DNA from: Arboricoccus pini
GTDB taxonomy: Bacteria; Pseudomonadota; Alphaproteobacteria; Geminicoccales; Geminicoccaceae
Reading direction: 5' to 3'
Length of the DNA stretch: 64,000 bases
Assembly (NCBI RefSeq): GCF_900187945.1
Contig: NZ_FYEH01000013.1
Span: forward strand, 1-64,000
Shown: in pieces, positions 43,859-53,594 of the stretch
Numbering within the stretch: position 1 is the stretch's first letter
How the letters are laid out: the number at the start of each line of letters is the position of its first letter
Translations under genes and position numbers: made by a program
Notes under the pieces: model-generated
What the model was told of the DNA's origin: nothing
The model's database searches: none
Seen by the model: only the letters and a program-made list of their open reading frames with translations

Positions 43859-44890
43859 TCAAGCTGAGGCACTCACCGTCCGATTCCGCCCGCCGGTCTT
43901 GGCGCGATAGCAGGCATCGTCGGCCCGCTTCAGCAAGGCGGAGCCACCCTGCAGGGCGGCGTTCGAGACCACGCCGGCCGAAAAAGTATAGCTGACGCAA
44001 ATATCGCCAACCACGCAGGGGGTTTGCGCAAGGTCGGCGCGAATCCGCTCCAGGATCTCCATGGCCTGCTTCGCATCGCCACCAGGCATGACGAGCAGAA
44101 ATTCCTCACCGCCGATTCGCCCAAACGCATCCGAACGACGCACGCATGCACGCGCGCGGTTGGCAAAGTCGATGAGCACGCTGTCGCCGACCAAGTGGCC
44201 GAAATCATCGTTGATGGACTTGAAGTGATCGATATCCAAGATGGCCAGGGCCAGGGGCTCGGATTTGGCCAGCTCCGCCTCGAGCAACGCCATCATAAAG
44301 CGGCGATTGGCTAGCCCCGTGAGTTCGTCCGTCTGCGACGCCCGCTGCGCCAAGTCGCGCTCATGGCGTAAATGTCGATCCGAGGCCGCCAGTGCCGTGA
44401 TATCGACGGCGACGCAAAGCATGCTGCCATTGGCACCGAGCCCCTCGGTCATCCAAAGCCAACTGCCGTCCGTGAGATCGGCTTCAAACGCGCGAAATGA
44501 CGTCTTGCCGCGCCGGGATGTAGCCGAGGCCAGCCACTTCTCGAAATCATCCGCGACGATGGAGGCGCCATGCGCGTTGGCGAAATTGCGTCGCAGCATT
44601 TCCGTCCAGGTCGGATAGCTCCCATCATCGATGCCATAGGACCGGCGAAAGGCGGTATTGGCGAAGACGAGACGGTCGCTTCGATCGAAGATCGAGACCA
44701 GAACTGGCGACCCCATGACGAGCTCTGCCAGATGGATAGCAACGCTGCAAAAATCCGCCGAGACCCCGTCAGGCCGCCCAGGTGGAAGATGCGCGCTCCC
44801 GCCAGGCTCATCGGCCGATGAGCTTGATAGGCAGGGACCGTTGCCGCTCATTTCCCCACGGTTTTCTCGCCAGCCGACGCAAGCAGCCAT
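43859..44890 (-). CDS. PAS-GGDEF diguanylate cyclase
   Basis: A 343-residue signalling enzyme making cyclic di-GMP. A PAS-like domain (SPVLVSIFDRSDRLVFANTA and following, about residues 60-170) is followed by the GGDEF domain. The active site reads GGEEF at 260-264, and the product-inhibition site RxxD (Arg251-Asp254) lies five residues before it, so feedback control should work. DELTGLANRRF marks the domain start. No membrane segment is seen; the N-terminal 45 residues are low-complexity. The start is uncertain: ATG 44890 lacks a ribosome site, ATG 44851 is an alternative. Confidence 0.87.
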   Translation of the reverse strand: MAACVGWRENRGEMSGNGPCLSSSSADEPGGSAHLPPGRPDGVSADFCSVAIHLAELVMGSPVLVSIFDRSDRLVFANTAFRRSYGIDDGSYPTWTEMLRRNFANAHGASIVADDFEKWLASATSRRGKTSFRAFEADLTDGSWLWMTEGLGANGSMLCVAVDITALAASDRHLRHERDLAQRASQTDELTGLANRRFMMALLEAELAKSEPLALAILDIDHFKSINDDFGHLVGDSVLIDFANRARACVRRSDAFGRIGGEEFLLVMPGGDAKQAMEILERIRADLAQTPCVVGDICVSYTFSAGVVSNAALQGGSALLKRADDACYRAKTGGRNRTVSASA

Positions 44891-45231
44891 GGCAGCAATT
44901 TCTACCTCTCTGAACTCGTTTCTCGCGTCGAAGCGGGCGCGCCTAAGGCGCTCCTTTCGACAGCAGGTTCAAGTATAGCGCTCAGAGATTAATAGAATCT
45001 TGGGTTGAATTGCTTACGCAAGAATTATCGTCTTGCGTTTGTCTAAACTTAGCTGGCAAGGCTGTTCGCCGGATCGGATCGGCAGAGCGCCGTCTTCCCG
45101 GAGACGCGTTCCGCACGTTGCGACGAGCTGACCGGCAGGGCTCGACGTCGCGCAGCCACCGCGAGAGTCTTGCTGTAGGCTTGGCCGACAGCACCGGGGT
45201 CCTCTAGGAAGATCGCGGCCGGAACGGCGCC
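44891..45231. other. Intergenic region with an inverted repeat
   Basis: About 340 bases without a convincing gene between the diguanylate cyclase start and the FNR-type regulator stop. It holds the repeat ACGCAAGA (45016-45023) and TCTTGCGT (45031-45038), perfect 8-base arms with a 7-base loop, in a short AT-rich segment that probably contains the cyclase promoter. No T-run follows the hairpin on the minus strand, so an operator is more likely than a terminator. Confidence 0.5.
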
Positions 45232-45984
45232 TCAACTGAGGCCCGCTGCCAGGTTTTCGAGACGCTCCTGATCGAGAATCAAGATCTCGTTGGTCGAGGG
45301 CAGGTCGATCAGGCGCTGACCGCGCAACCTAGTGAAGGTACGGCTGACGGTTTCGATGGTGAGGCCTAGATAGTCGGCAATGTCGCTGCGTCCCATGGGC
45401 AGTTGGATATGGCGACGACTTGGCTTGCTACCCGGACACAGGCGTTGGCGGCCGAGGAGAAACGAGGCCAGGCGCTCGCGTGCCGTCTTGCGGCCGAGCA
45501 GCAGCATCTGATCCTGGGCTAGGGCCAGCTCCGCTGAGGCTCTCGCAAGAAGATGCTTTTCCATCGCCGGAAAACGCCGCAAAAGATCTTGCATGTCACC
45601 GCGTGTAAAATGGCAGAGATGTACTTCGCCGATGGCTTCCGCGCTGTAGCCATACGTCTCGACCACTGCCAGGCCGAGAAAATCCCCACGCTCGGCAAAG
45701 CCGGTGATCTGCCGCCGCCCGTCCGGTAGAAGCTTCGAGAGCCGTACCGTGCCATGGGTTATGTTGTAGAAGGCATCCGCGCGCTGTCCTTCCTCGATAA
45801 AGATCTCACCAGAGGCCTGACGCAACTTGCGCGCCGCCGCCATGAGGTGCCGCAATTCGTCGGTCTCGACGACGCCGCACACGCTATCCGCCCTCGCTTC
45901 GCAATAGATGCAAAGGTTTGTCGCCACGTTCACGAATGGCGAGGCCACGCGCGAGGTCAACATTTTCGCGAGCGATTTCGGCAT
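45232..45984 (-). CDS. FNR-type oxygen-sensing regulator (FnrN/FnrL-like)
   Basis: A 250-residue Crp/Fnr protein. The N-terminal cysteines Cys25, Cys28 and Cys36 have the C-x2-C-x7-C spacing of alphaproteobacterial FnrN, and Cys124 is the central ligand, so a [4Fe-4S] oxygen sensor is predicted. The recognition helix GRSDIADYLGLTIETVSRTF has the E-xx-SR set that binds TTGAT-N4-ATCAA. Two perfect boxes of this kind lie nearby, upstream of the CBS and ompW genes. It should activate these genes at low oxygen. Confidence 0.93.
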   Translation of the reverse strand: MPKSLAKMLTSRVASPFVNVATNLCIYCEARADSVCGVVETDELRHLMAAARKLRQASGEIFIEEGQRADAFYNITHGTVRLSKLLPDGRRQITGFAERGDFLGLAVVETYGYSAEAIGEVHLCHFTRGDMQDLLRRFPAMEKHLLARASAELALAQDQMLLLGRKTARERLASFLLGRQRLCPGSKPSRRHIQLPMGRSDIADYLGLTIETVSRTFTRLRGQRLIDLPSTNEILILDQERLENLAAGLS

Positions 45985-46394
45985 GGCGAATCAGTCGTTC
46001 CTGGATGATCAACACGTCTGCATATCAGATCATGCCACGCATGCCAGATTGGAAGAGGGACGGCGACAGGCTTCGCCGCTATCACCGCATGGCAGCCCAC
46101 ATGCATGCCGATGCCTGCACAGTTTTGCTGGGCGGATCACGCGCTGGCGCTGTCTGTCGCGATATTGATGCCGACCCTCCGGCATCGGCTTTTGCACGGG
46201 CGCCAAGGCCACGACCGAGGGCGGGATCGCGACATGCGTGCCTTCATCGGCAACGCGCCGCACCGTCAACGGCTGTTCGACGACTTCTTAATAATTAAGG
46301 GGAGACGCCGGTTTTCTTTGCCACGTCGACGTTGAAGCGCTCCAACTCGCAGGCTTGCTAGCCGCTGCCAACGCCAAGGGCGGCTCGACGCCGC
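45985..46394. other. Intergenic region, no gene recognised
   Basis: About 410 bases separate the FNR-type gene from the LLM fragment. Several frames of up to 126 codons are open, but none has a recognisable domain, codon pattern or ribosome site. The part 46285-46300 (cttaataattaagg) is AT-rich. I found no FNR box here. The stretch may contain the fnr promoter and remains of lost genes. Confidence 0.5.
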
Positions 46395-46637
46395 TCAATG
46401 GGTCCGGAGCGCCACGGCACCCAGCCTGATGTGCTTGCTGTATCCGGCCGCATGCGCCGCCAGGAGCAAGGGCGAGGCACTGATTGAATAATGAGTGAAA
46501 TGATGCTCGGCGCACCAGGCGATATCGAAGTCGGCATCCTCGGCGGTCTCGACCATGCGGCGTGTATCGCGAAGGACACCGACAATGGCGCCCGGTTTCT
46601 CGCGCGGCGACATAAGATTGAAGGTGCCGCACTTGAC
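46395..46637 (-). pseudogene. LLM flavin-dependent oxidoreductase, N-terminal fragment
   Basis: The minus-strand frame reads VKCGTFNLMSPREKPG, then RRMVETAEDADFDIAWCAEH and SISASPLLLAAHAAGYSKHI, ending RLGAVALRTH and a stop. This is the start of a luciferase-like monooxygenase, about 80 of the usual 340-400 residues. The codon at the natural start is GTC instead of ATG/GTG. The rest of the protein is absent downstream. It is not the copy at 11.2 kb, which is a different subfamily. Both the lost start and the truncation support a dead gene. Confidence 0.75.
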
Positions 46638-46728
46638 CGAATGAGACCCTCGTCAGGCGCGATCGTGCGGCATGATCAGCAAGGAGTATACCCGCTCGAT
46701 CGAAAAGGTCTCGTGCCAGCTTTCTCGC

Positions 46729-47316
46729 TCAGCAAGCCAGCCATCGATCGGCTTCCGCAAAGCGCCATGGCATGTCGGGTGTACGAGCTGGCAGCGATGC
46801 GCGGCTCGGCCGAACCTGTCGCGGCCTTGCCCCTGGCGTGCCGAGATCGGTGCGGGTGACGAGGCCCACCAGGCGATCCTGGCACAACACCGGCAGGCAA
46901 CCGATGCGATGGCCCTCCATGAGGCGATGGAGAGTAGCAAGCGGGGTCGATTCGTCGACGGCAATGACATCAGGCGTCATGATCAGTCTCGCGGGCTTGC
47001 CGCCGGTCGCCAGATAATCGGCCCAGCTCTGAGCGGCGGGCGCGTCTTGCACCCTGCGCGCAAGGCAGTGCTTGACGCAAAGAAAGTCGCTGCGCCGCAC
47101 GATGTCGCCGCGGCTTACGATGCCCAGGACCCGATCGGCCGTATCTACGATCGGCAGAATGTCGACGTTGAAGCGGCCCATACGCAAGATCAGGTCGAGC
47201 GAGCTCGCGTGCGGGCCCGCCGCTACGACCTGGCGGTTCATCAGCAAGCCGGCGGTGGCGGACTTGAGCCGCCAATCCGCCATCGCTTCGTTCAAAGCCA
47301 AGGACAGACTGGGCAT
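46729..47316 (-). CDS. CBS-domain pair protein
   Basis: A protein of about 195 residues with two CBS domains, cytoplasmic modules that sense adenine nucleotides. The first covers LLMNRQVVAAGPHASSLDLI to ILPIVDTADRVLGIVSRGDI, the second LIMTPDVIAVDESTPLATLH to CLPVLCQDRLVGLVTRTDL. The last 30 residues are basic and unusual. ATG 47316 is the likely start; the open frame extends into an FNR box and must not be coding there. The perfect box 71 bases upstream suggests induction at low oxygen. The C-terminal tail may be altered, so partial decay is possible. Confidence 0.7.
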   Translation of the reverse strand: MPSLSLALNEAMADWRLKSATAGLLMNRQVVAAGPHASSLDLILRMGRFNVDILPIVDTADRVLGIVSRGDIVRRSDFLCVKHCLARRVQDAPAAQSWADYLATGGKPARLIMTPDVIAVDESTPLATLHRLMEGHRIGCLPVLCQDRLVGLVTRTDLGTPGARPRQVRPSRASLPARTPDMPWRFAEADRWLAC

Positions 47317-47386
47317 AGTTCGTCTCGCTCTCAGGGACTTCGAGGAACAGGCACATGCAGGAAAGCACAGACTCGCTGGCGATACC

Positions 47387-47400
47387 TTGATTGAAATCAA
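47387..47400. promoter_or_regulatory. Perfect FNR box upstream of the CBS gene
   Basis: TTGATTGAAATCAA is TTGAT-N4-ATCAA with no mismatch. Its centre lies about 77 bases before ATG 47316 of the CBS-domain gene on the minus strand, a good place for FNR activation. Confidence 0.8.
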
Positions 47401-47577
47401 TCGATGCGCCCGATCGGCGCGATGGCATATCCGGGGCCGCCCAAGGCAGAGTCGCGGGCGCGGTAAAGCTTGGCGGCCAGAATGCGACAGGCTAGCGGGC
47501 GGACAGCCCCGCGAAGGCGCTACCTATCGTCCATCTACGATCGCGACAGGCGACGGGCACCCGCCTCAATGGGACGA

Positions 47578-48225
47578 CTAGAACTTGTAGCCCAACCCCA
47601 AGCCGATGAGCCAGGGATCGACATCGACCTTGGCGTCGATCGACCGGTTCACCTCGGCATTGGTATTGAGGAACAGCTTCTTGACGTCGACATTGAGATA
47701 CCAATTGCCGACGATCTGCACGTCCATGCCGGCCTGCAGCGCCCAGCCAAAGGAATTGTCGAACTTCAGGCTGTTGGCGATGCCGCTTTCCTTGCTGTCA
47801 TAGAAGATCGTGTAGTTGATGCCGGCCCCGACATAGGGGCTGAATTTGGCATCCGGCAGGAAATGCCATTGCGCAAGCAAGGTGGGCGGCAGGAGGCTCA
47901 CCCGGCCCAGCTTCTGGTCGCCCAGCGCGGTGTCCTTGACCTTGACGTCGTGCCGGGTCGTCGCGGCGATCAGTTCGGCCGCCAGATGCCGGGTGAAAAA
48001 ATAGGTGACGTCAAGCTCGGGAACGACCGTGTTGGAAAGATCCGTATCGCCGCCGATCTTGTCGATCTGCGCCTTGTCGGCCGGGATGACGCCCAGGCCC
48101 CGCAGGCGGATCATGACGTCCCCGCCCTGCTTGCCGTGCGTTGCGTTATCCGCCGCCATGGCGACACTGCTCGCACCCGCAAACAACGTTGCGGCAAGAA
48201 AGGCTCTCTGCAAACTGCGCTTCAT
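47578..48225 (-). CDS. ompW: OmpW family outer-membrane protein
   Basis: A 215-residue small beta-barrel protein. Residues 1-25 are a signal peptide ending AMA-A. GGDVMIRLRGLGVIP at the mature N terminus, PELDVTYFFTRHLAAELIAA, the LLPPTLLAQWHFLPD segment, SPYVGAGINYTIFYD and the end WLIGLGLGYKF with a terminal phenylalanine are all OmpW traits. It forms a narrow hydrophobic channel in the outer membrane. A perfect FNR box lies 87 bases upstream, matching the known FNR control of ompW in enterobacteria. Confidence 0.93.
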   Translation of the reverse strand: MKRSLQRAFLAATLFAGASSVAMAADNATHGKQGGDVMIRLRGLGVIPADKAQIDKIGGDTDLSNTVVPELDVTYFFTRHLAAELIAATTRHDVKVKDTALGDQKLGRVSLLPPTLLAQWHFLPDAKFSPYVGAGINYTIFYDSKESGIANSLKFDNSFGWALQAGMDVQIVGNWYLNVDVKKLFLNTNAEVNRSIDAKVDVDPWLIGLGLGYKF

Positions 48226-48311
48226 CGTTCGTCACCGCATGCCTGGTTGGCAGGCGGCCCCTACACCATTCAAGAATGGCAGAAGGTTAGCCGAACGTTC
48301 AGATGGGGCTT

Positions 48312-48325
48312 TTGATCCTGATCAA
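48312..48325. promoter_or_regulatory. Perfect FNR box upstream of ompW
   Basis: TTGATCCTGATCAA is a mismatch-free TTGAT-N4-ATCAA site, centred about 93 bases before ompW ATG 48225. It also lies near the 3' end of hutU, which runs the same way but ends at 48402, so ompW is the probable target. Confidence 0.85.
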
Positions 48326-48401
48326 GGCAGCCGCACAGCATGCGCCACCGCGACGATCAAGCCACATCCGACAATGCGATACTGGCCCTGCTTGGTCAGC
48401 A

Positions 48402-50072
48402 CTAGGCCAGCCCGGGCAGATCGAGCTGATACTGGCGGGCGCAGGCGATGGCCTCCTCATAGCCGGCATCGGCATGCCGCATCACGCCCGTGGCCGGATC
48501 GTTGTGCAGGACGCGGGCGAGGCGACGGTCGGCGGCCTCGCTGCCGTCGCAGACGATGACCATCCCGGCATGCTGGGAAAAGCCCATGCCCACGCCGCCG
48601 CCATGGTGGATGGAGACCCAGGTGGCGCCGGAGGCGCAGTTCAAGAGCGCGTTTAAAAGCGGCCAGTCGGAGACGGCATCGGAACCATCACGCATGGCCT
48701 CGGTCTCGCGGTTGGGCGAGGCGACGGAGCCCGAATCCAGATGATCGCGGCCGATGACGATGGGTGCCTTGAGCTCGCCCGAGCGGACCATCGCGTTGAA
48801 GGCCAGGCCGAGCCTAGCACGATCCCCCAGCCCCACCCAGCAGATGCGGGCTGGCAAGCCCTGGAAGCTGATCCTTGCCCTGGCCATGTCGAGCCAGCGA
48901 TGCAGGGACGCATTGTCGGCCAGGATCTCCTTCACCTTGGCGTCGGTCCTGAAAATATCCTCGGGATCGCCGGACAAGGCCGCCCAGCGGAAGGGACCGA
49001 TGCCCCGGCAAAAGAGGGGGCGGATATAGGCCGGCACGAATCCCGGAAAGGCAAAGGCGTCGACGACACCCATCTCCTTGGCCATCTGGCGGATATTATT
49101 GCCGTAATCCAGCGTCGGTACGCCCGCTTTGTGAAAGTCGAGCATGGCCTGGACATGAATCGCCATCGATTCCTTGGCGGCCCTGGTGACGGCTTCGGGA
49201 TCGAGGCGACCTTGCTCCTGATACGCTTCCCAGCTCCAGCCGATCGGTAGATAGCCGTGCAGAGGATCGTGCGCCGAGGTCTGATCGGTGACGATATCGG
49301 GCCGCACGCCGCGGCGGACCAGCTCCGGCAGGATCTCCGCAGCGTTGCCCAAAAGGGCAATCGAGCGCGCCTCCTTCCTGGCGCAAGCCTGCTCGATCAT
49401 GGCCAGCGCCTCGTCCAGGTCGCGCGCTTGGACGTCGACATAACGGGTGCGCAAGCGGAAATCGATGCCGGCCTGGCGACACTCGATGGTGAGCGAGGCG
49501 GCACCGGCGAAGCTTGCCGCCAGCGGCTGCGCGCCGCCCATGCCGCCAAGCCCGGCCGTCAGAATCCAGCGGCCGGCGAGCTCGCCGCCATAATGGCGTC
49601 GCCCCGCCTCGACGAAGGTCTCATAGGTCCCCTGCACGATGCCCTGGCTGCCGATATAGATCCATGACCCGGCCGTCATCTGGCCGTACATCATGAGCCC
49701 CTGACGATCGAGCTCGTTGAAATGCGCCCAGTCGGCCCAATGCGGGACGATGTTGGAATTGGCGATGAGCACGCGCGGCGCATCCACATGCGTGCGAAAC
49801 ACGCCGACCGGCTTGCCGGACTGAACGAGAAGGGTCTCGTCCTCCTCAAGCCTCGCGAGCGTGGCGGTGATTCTGTCGAACGACTCCCAGTCGCGCGCCG
49901 CGCGGCCTATGCCGCCATAGACGACAAGTTCCTTGGGATTCTCGGCCACGTCGGGATCGAGATTGTTCATGAGCATGCGCAAGGGCGCTTCGGTCTGCCA
50001 GCTCCTGGCCGTCAGCGTCGTGCCGCGCGGCGCGCGGATCTCGATGTCGCGAAAGCGCGTATTGCTCAGCAT
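48402..50072 (-). CDS. hutU: Urocanate hydratase
   Basis: A 556-residue enzyme converting urocanate to 4-imidazolone-5-propanoate with a tightly bound NAD. Segments [86 protein letters not shown] and [20 protein letters not shown] are all urocanase signatures, and the length is standard. It is transcribed away from the hutF-hutI-hutH genes, 77 bases after hutC on the same strand. A HutC-like operator lies 19 bases before its start. Confidence 0.97.
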   Translation of the reverse strand: MLSNTRFRDIEIRAPRGTTLTARSWQTEAPLRMLMNNLDPDVAENPKELVVYGGIGRAARDWESFDRITATLARLEEDETLLVQSGKPVGVFRTHVDAPRVLIANSNIVPHWADWAHFNELDRQGLMMYGQMTAGSWIYIGSQGIVQGTYETFVEAGRRHYGGELAGRWILTAGLGGMGGAQPLAASFAGAASLTIECRQAGIDFRLRTRYVDVQARDLDEALAMIEQACARKEARSIALLGNAAEILPELVRRGVRPDIVTDQTSAHDPLHGYLPIGWSWEAYQEQGRLDPEAVTRAAKESMAIHVQAMLDFHKAGVPTLDYGNNIRQMAKEMGVVDAFAFPGFVPAYIRPLFCRGIGPFRWAALSGDPEDIFRTDAKVKEILADNASLHRWLDMARARISFQGLPARICWVGLGDRARLGLAFNAMVRSGELKAPIVIGRDHLDSGSVASPNRETEAMRDGSDAVSDWPLLNALLNCASGATWVSIHHGGGVGMGFSQHAGMVIVCDGSEAADRRLARVLHNDPATGVMRHADAGYEEAIACARQYQLDLPGLA

Positions 50073-50090
50073 GACGACCCCTTGCTCAAG

Positions 50091-50103
50091 TTGTATATGC
50101 AAG
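50091..50103. promoter_or_regulatory. HutC-like operator upstream of hutU
   Basis: TTGTATATGCAAG resembles the palindromic HutC target CTTGTATATACAAG. It lies between hutC and hutU and can bind the repressor to control hutU. Confidence 0.6.
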
Positions 50104-50149
50104 CTAGCGTGACGAATCGGGCTGTCAACGGAATTGCGGCGGCGAATGA

Positions 50150-50875
50150 TCAACCTGCCTGCTGTCGGCCCGCCAGCTTGTGCCGGCCGCCGGGAATGAG
50201 AAGCCGGACCGCCGTGACACCCCGTTCCGCCACGCGCGTACGCCGGCGCATCAGGAGACAGGGGTCCGTGCGCGCGATCGCCAGCAGCCGCGCCTCCCAG
50301 GCGGCGGGCAGGACGGCCTCGATCTCGTGCAGCGCCTCGGTCCAGGGAATGAGTGCTGTCAGATAGGCGTTGGGCGTCTGACGGGTGAAGTCCTGCTCGA
50401 GATAAGCGGGTGCCACGGCACCGTTCACGTAACGATCTTCGAGCTGGACCGGGATGTCGTCGGCGGCGTGGACGATGACCGAGTGGAAGACCGCATCGCC
50501 GATCCCTACGTCCAGGGCCTCGGCCACCTCCGGCGAGGCGCGCGTCGCATCCAGGCTGATGACCGCCGCAGTATGGCGACTGCCGCGCCGGGCGATCTCG
50601 TCCGCGATGTTGCCCACCTCGAAGATGCTGGACTGGCCCTTGCCCTGGGCGACGAAACTGCCCAGACCCTTGACGCGCACGATCCGCCCCTCGGCCGCCA
50701 GTTCGCGAAGCGCCCGGTTGATGGTCATCCGGCTGACGCCGAGCTGCGCCACCAGCTCGTTCTCGGACGGGATGCGATGACGTGGCGGCCAGTCGCCACT
50801 CTGGATGCGCCGCGCGATCAGGCGCTTGATTCCCTCATAGAGAGCAGTGCCGCCCTGCGCGCCGTCATTGCTCAT
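50150..50875 (-). CDS. hutC: Histidine utilisation repressor, GntR family
   Basis: A 241-residue GntR/HutC regulator. The winged helix reads [20 protein letters not shown] with [20 protein letters not shown], and the C-terminal UTRA domain ([20 protein letters not shown] and following) binds urocanate as inducer. ATG 50875 gives the usual length; a longer frame runs into the hutF promoter. It stands between hutU and hutF with operator-like sites on both sides, as expected for a local repressor. Confidence 0.95.
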   Translation of the reverse strand: MSNDGAQGGTALYEGIKRLIARRIQSGDWPPRHRIPSENELVAQLGVSRMTINRALRELAAEGRIVRVKGLGSFVAQGKGQSSIFEVGNIADEIARRGSRHTAAVISLDATRASPEVAEALDVGIGDAVFHSVIVHAADDIPVQLEDRYVNGAVAPAYLEQDFTRQTPNAYLTALIPWTEALHEIEAVLPAAWEARLLAIARTDPCLLMRRRTRVAERGVTAVRLLIPGGRHKLAGRQQAG

Positions 50876-50963
50876 GCTATCCTTGGCGAGGTCCAAATCT
50901 GCGATCCCTCGAGTGAGCGGGCCAGGAAAATCCTTGCCGTAGCGGAAAATCCAGTTATTCATC

Positions 50964-50975
50964 TTGTATAGGCAA
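50964..50975. promoter_or_regulatory. HutC-like operator between hutC and hutF
   Basis: TTGTATAGGCAA, in the sequence CTTGTATAGGCAAC, is an imperfect match to the HutC palindrome. It lies 19 bases before hutF and about 90 before hutC, so it may control both directions. Confidence 0.55.
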
Positions 50976-50993
50976 CACGGGCCGTTGCACAGC

Positions 50994-52355
50994 ATGAAAT
51001 CCCATCTTTACGCCTCAGAGGCTCTTCTGCCGACCGGCTGGGCCAAGGATGTGCGCCTCACGATCGATGAGGGGCGCATCCTCGAGGTCGTGCCAAACGT
51101 GCCGGCCGGGCAGGCGTCACGCGCGGCCGGCCCCGTGCTGCCGGCCATGGGCAATCTCCACAGCCATGCCTTCCAGCGCGCCATGGCGGGACTGGCGGAG
51201 CGAGCGGCCGACGGCAGCGACAGTTTTTGGACTTGGCGCGAGGCCATGTACCGGCTGGTCGGCCTCCTGCAGCCCGACGAAATCGAGGCGGTCTCGGCCA
51301 AGCTCTATCTGGAGCTCCTGAAAGGCGGCTTTTCCGCCGTGGCCGAGTTCCATTACCTGCACCATCAGCCGGATGGCCGGCCCTATGCCGACCCTGCCGA
51401 ACTCTCGCGGCGCGTCATGGCAGCGGCCGGACAGACGGGGATCGGCCTCACCTTGCTGCCGGTCTTCTACGCGCATGGCGATTTCGGCGGCCAGCCCGCA
51501 GCACCAGGCCAGGCGCGCTTCGTCCACGACGTGGAGGCCTATCTGCGCCTCCTGGATACCCTGGAAGATGATCTTCGGGCGATGAAGGCCGGGCTGGGCA
51601 TGGCCTTCCACTCGCTCCGCGCTGCCACGCCCGAGGAGATCGGCGCCATTCTGGCAGCCCGGCCAGGACCGACCCCCACGCATATTCACGTGGCCGAGCA
51701 GCCACGCGAGGTCGAGGCCTGCCTCGCCTGGAGCGGCCGTCGGCCGGTCCGCTTCCTGATGGACGTGGCACCGGTGGATGCCAATTGGTGCCTCGTCCAC
51801 GCGACCCACATGGACGAGGCGGAGATGAAGGCCCTTGCCGCGTCCGGCGCCGTGGTCGGCCTCTGCCCGATGACCGAGGCCAATCTCGGCGACGGCCTGT
51901 TTCCGGCCACGGCCTATCGCCAGCTTCAAGGTGCCTTCGGCATCGGCACGGACAGCCATGTGGCAACGGACGTGGCGAGCGAGCTGCAGCTGCTGGAACT
52001 GGGCCAGCGGCTGCGCGAGTTGAAGCGCAACCGTCTGGCGGACGGGCCGGGCCACTCGGTCGGCCGCAGCCTCTATGAGGCGGCCGGCGTCGGCGCCGGG
52101 CAGGCGCTTGCCCGTGGCTTCGGCCTGGCCCCGGGCATGCCGGCCGACTTTTTGGTCCTGGACGGCGACGATCCCTTCATCCAGGCGGCCTCGGGCGACC
52201 AGATCCTCGATCGCTGGATCTTCGCCCTGGGCCAGCGCGTCGTGCGCGACGTGATGGTGGCCGGCCGCTGGCGCATACGCGACAGGCACCATGCCGAGGA
52301 AGAGGTGATCGACCGGGCCTTTGCCCGCGTACTGCGACGACTGGCCGATGCCTGA
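50994..52355 (+). CDS. hutF: Formimidoylglutamate deiminase
   Basis: A 453-residue amidohydrolase that converts N-formimidoyl-L-glutamate to N-formyl-L-glutamate and ammonia, the branch used instead of HutG formiminoglutamase. Metal-binding NLHSHAFQRAMAG near residue 60, TPTHIHVAEQPREVEAC, CLVHATHMDEAEM and GIGTDSHVATDVASELQ are diagnostic. The length is usual. ATG 50994 is chosen; the upstream TTG overlaps the operator. It is the first gene of hutF-hutI-hutH. A HutG-type formylglutamate hydrolase is not in the window. Confidence 0.95.
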   Translation: MKSHLYASEALLPTGWAKDVRLTIDEGRILEVVPNVPAGQASRAAGPVLPAMGNLHSHAFQRAMAGLAERAADGSDSFWTWREAMYRLVGLLQPDEIEAVSAKLYLELLKGGFSAVAEFHYLHHQPDGRPYADPAELSRRVMAAAGQTGIGLTLLPVFYAHGDFGGQPAAPGQARFVHDVEAYLRLLDTLEDDLRAMKAGLGMAFHSLRAATPEEIGAILAARPGPTPTHIHVAEQPREVEACLAWSGRRPVRFLMDVAPVDANWCLVHATHMDEAEMKALAASGAVVGLCPMTEANLGDGLFPATAYRQLQGAFGIGTDSHVATDVASELQLLELGQRLRELKRNRLADGPGHSVGRSLYEAAGVGAGQALARGFGLAPGMPADFLVLDGDDPFIQAASGDQILDRWIFALGQRVVRDVMVAGRWRIRDRHHAEEEVIDRAFARVLRRLADA

Positions 52356-52382
52356 CCCTGCTCTCAAGCACGAAGGAAAGCG

Positions 52383-53594
52383 ATGATGCTGGCCGACACG
52401 ATCTGGACGCATGCGCGCCTCGCCACCATGGCGCAAGCGCGCGGGGGGCTTGGCATTGTCGAGGATGGTGCCATCGTCGCGCGCGACGGCCAGATCCTTT
52501 ATGCCGGCCCGGCAAAGGCGCTGCCGGCGGACCTGGATGCACGCCAGCGCATCGACCTTGAGGGTCGCTGGGTGACGCCGGGCCTCATCGACTGCCACAC
52601 CCATATCGTCCATGGCGGCGATCGGGCTATGGAATTCGAGATGCGCCTGGAAGGTGCGAGTTATGCCGACATTGCCGCTGCCGGCGGCGGCATCGTCTCA
52701 ACGGTACGCGACACGCGCGCCGCCGGCCGCGACAGTCTCGTGGCCCAGACGCTTCCCCGCCTCGATGCCCTGATCGCCGAGGGGGTGACGACGATCGAGG
52801 TGAAGTCGGGCTATGGCCTCGACGAGACCACCGAGCGCTGCATGCTTGAAGCGGCGGCGCTGCTCGGGCAGCGGCGAAAGGTGGACGTCGTGCGCACCTA
52901 TCTGGGCGCCCACGCCCTGCCGCCGGAAGCCCGCTCGGATCGGGAGGGCTATCTGGATCTGGTCTGCGAGCGGATGATTCCCTTGATCGCCGCCGAAGGC
53001 CTGGCCGATGCCGTGGATGCCTTCCTGGAAGGCATCGCATTCACGCAGGACGAGGTCAGCCGCGTGTTCCAAGCCGCCCGGCGGGCCGGCCTGCCGGTCA
53101 AGCTCCATGCCGATCAGCTCTCCGACCTTGGTGGCGCGGCGCTGGCCGCCAGCTTCAAGGCACTTTCAGCAGATCATCTGGAATATGCGAGCGAGGCCGG
53201 CGCCGCGGCGATGGGTGCCGCCGGCACGGTTGCCGTCATCCTGCCCGGCGCCTTCTATGTGCTGCGCGAGCGCCAGGCCCCGCCCATCGAGGCCTTCCGC
53301 CGCCACGGCGTGGCGCTTGCCGTCGCCACCGACTGCAATCCCGGCACGGCCCCCATCACCTCGATCCTGGCGACGATGAACATGGCCGCCACCTTCTTCC
53401 GCCTGACCGTCGAGGAATGTCTCCTGGGCGTGACGCGGGTGGCCGCGCAGGCCCTCGGGCGCTCGGCCCGAATAGGCACGCTCGAGCCCGGCAAAGCCTG
53501 CGATCTGGCGATCTGGGACATCGAACGCCCAGCCGAACTCGTCTATCGCCTGGGCTTCAACCCGCTGTGGCAAAGGATCTACCGGGGATCATGA
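52383..53594 (+). CDS. hutI: Imidazolonepropionase
   Basis: A 403-residue amidohydrolase opening the imidazolone ring to N-formimidoyl-L-glutamate. [20 protein letters not shown] is the N-terminal metal site with substrate residues, [20 protein letters not shown] follows, then [17 protein letters not shown] and [15 protein letters not shown]. These match HutI closely. It starts 27 bases after hutF and its stop overlaps the hutH start by four bases (ATGA). Confidence 0.96.
   Translation: MMLADTIWTHARLATMAQARGGLGIVEDGAIVARDGQILYAGPAKALPADLDARQRIDLEGRWVTPGLIDCHTHIVHGGDRAMEFEMRLEGASYADIAAAGGGIVSTVRDTRAAGRDSLVAQTLPRLDALIAEGVTTIEVKSGYGLDETTERCMLEAAALLGQRRKVDVVRTYLGAHALPPEARSDREGYLDLVCERMIPLIAAEGLADAVDAFLEGIAFTQDEVSRVFQAARRAGLPVKLHADQLSDLGGAALAASFKALSADHLEYASEAGAAAMGAAGTVAVILPGAFYVLRERQAPPIEAFRRHGVALAVATDCNPGTAPITSILATMNMAATFFRLTVEECLLGVTRVAAQALGRSARIGTLEPGKACDLAIWDIERPAELVYRLGFNPLWQRIYRGS

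Noticed and set aside
46030-46269. Small minus-strand frame of 79 codons in the gap after the FNR gene
   Set aside because: No recognisable motif, ribosome site or hydrophobic pattern; it may be part of decayed DNA but cannot be supported.
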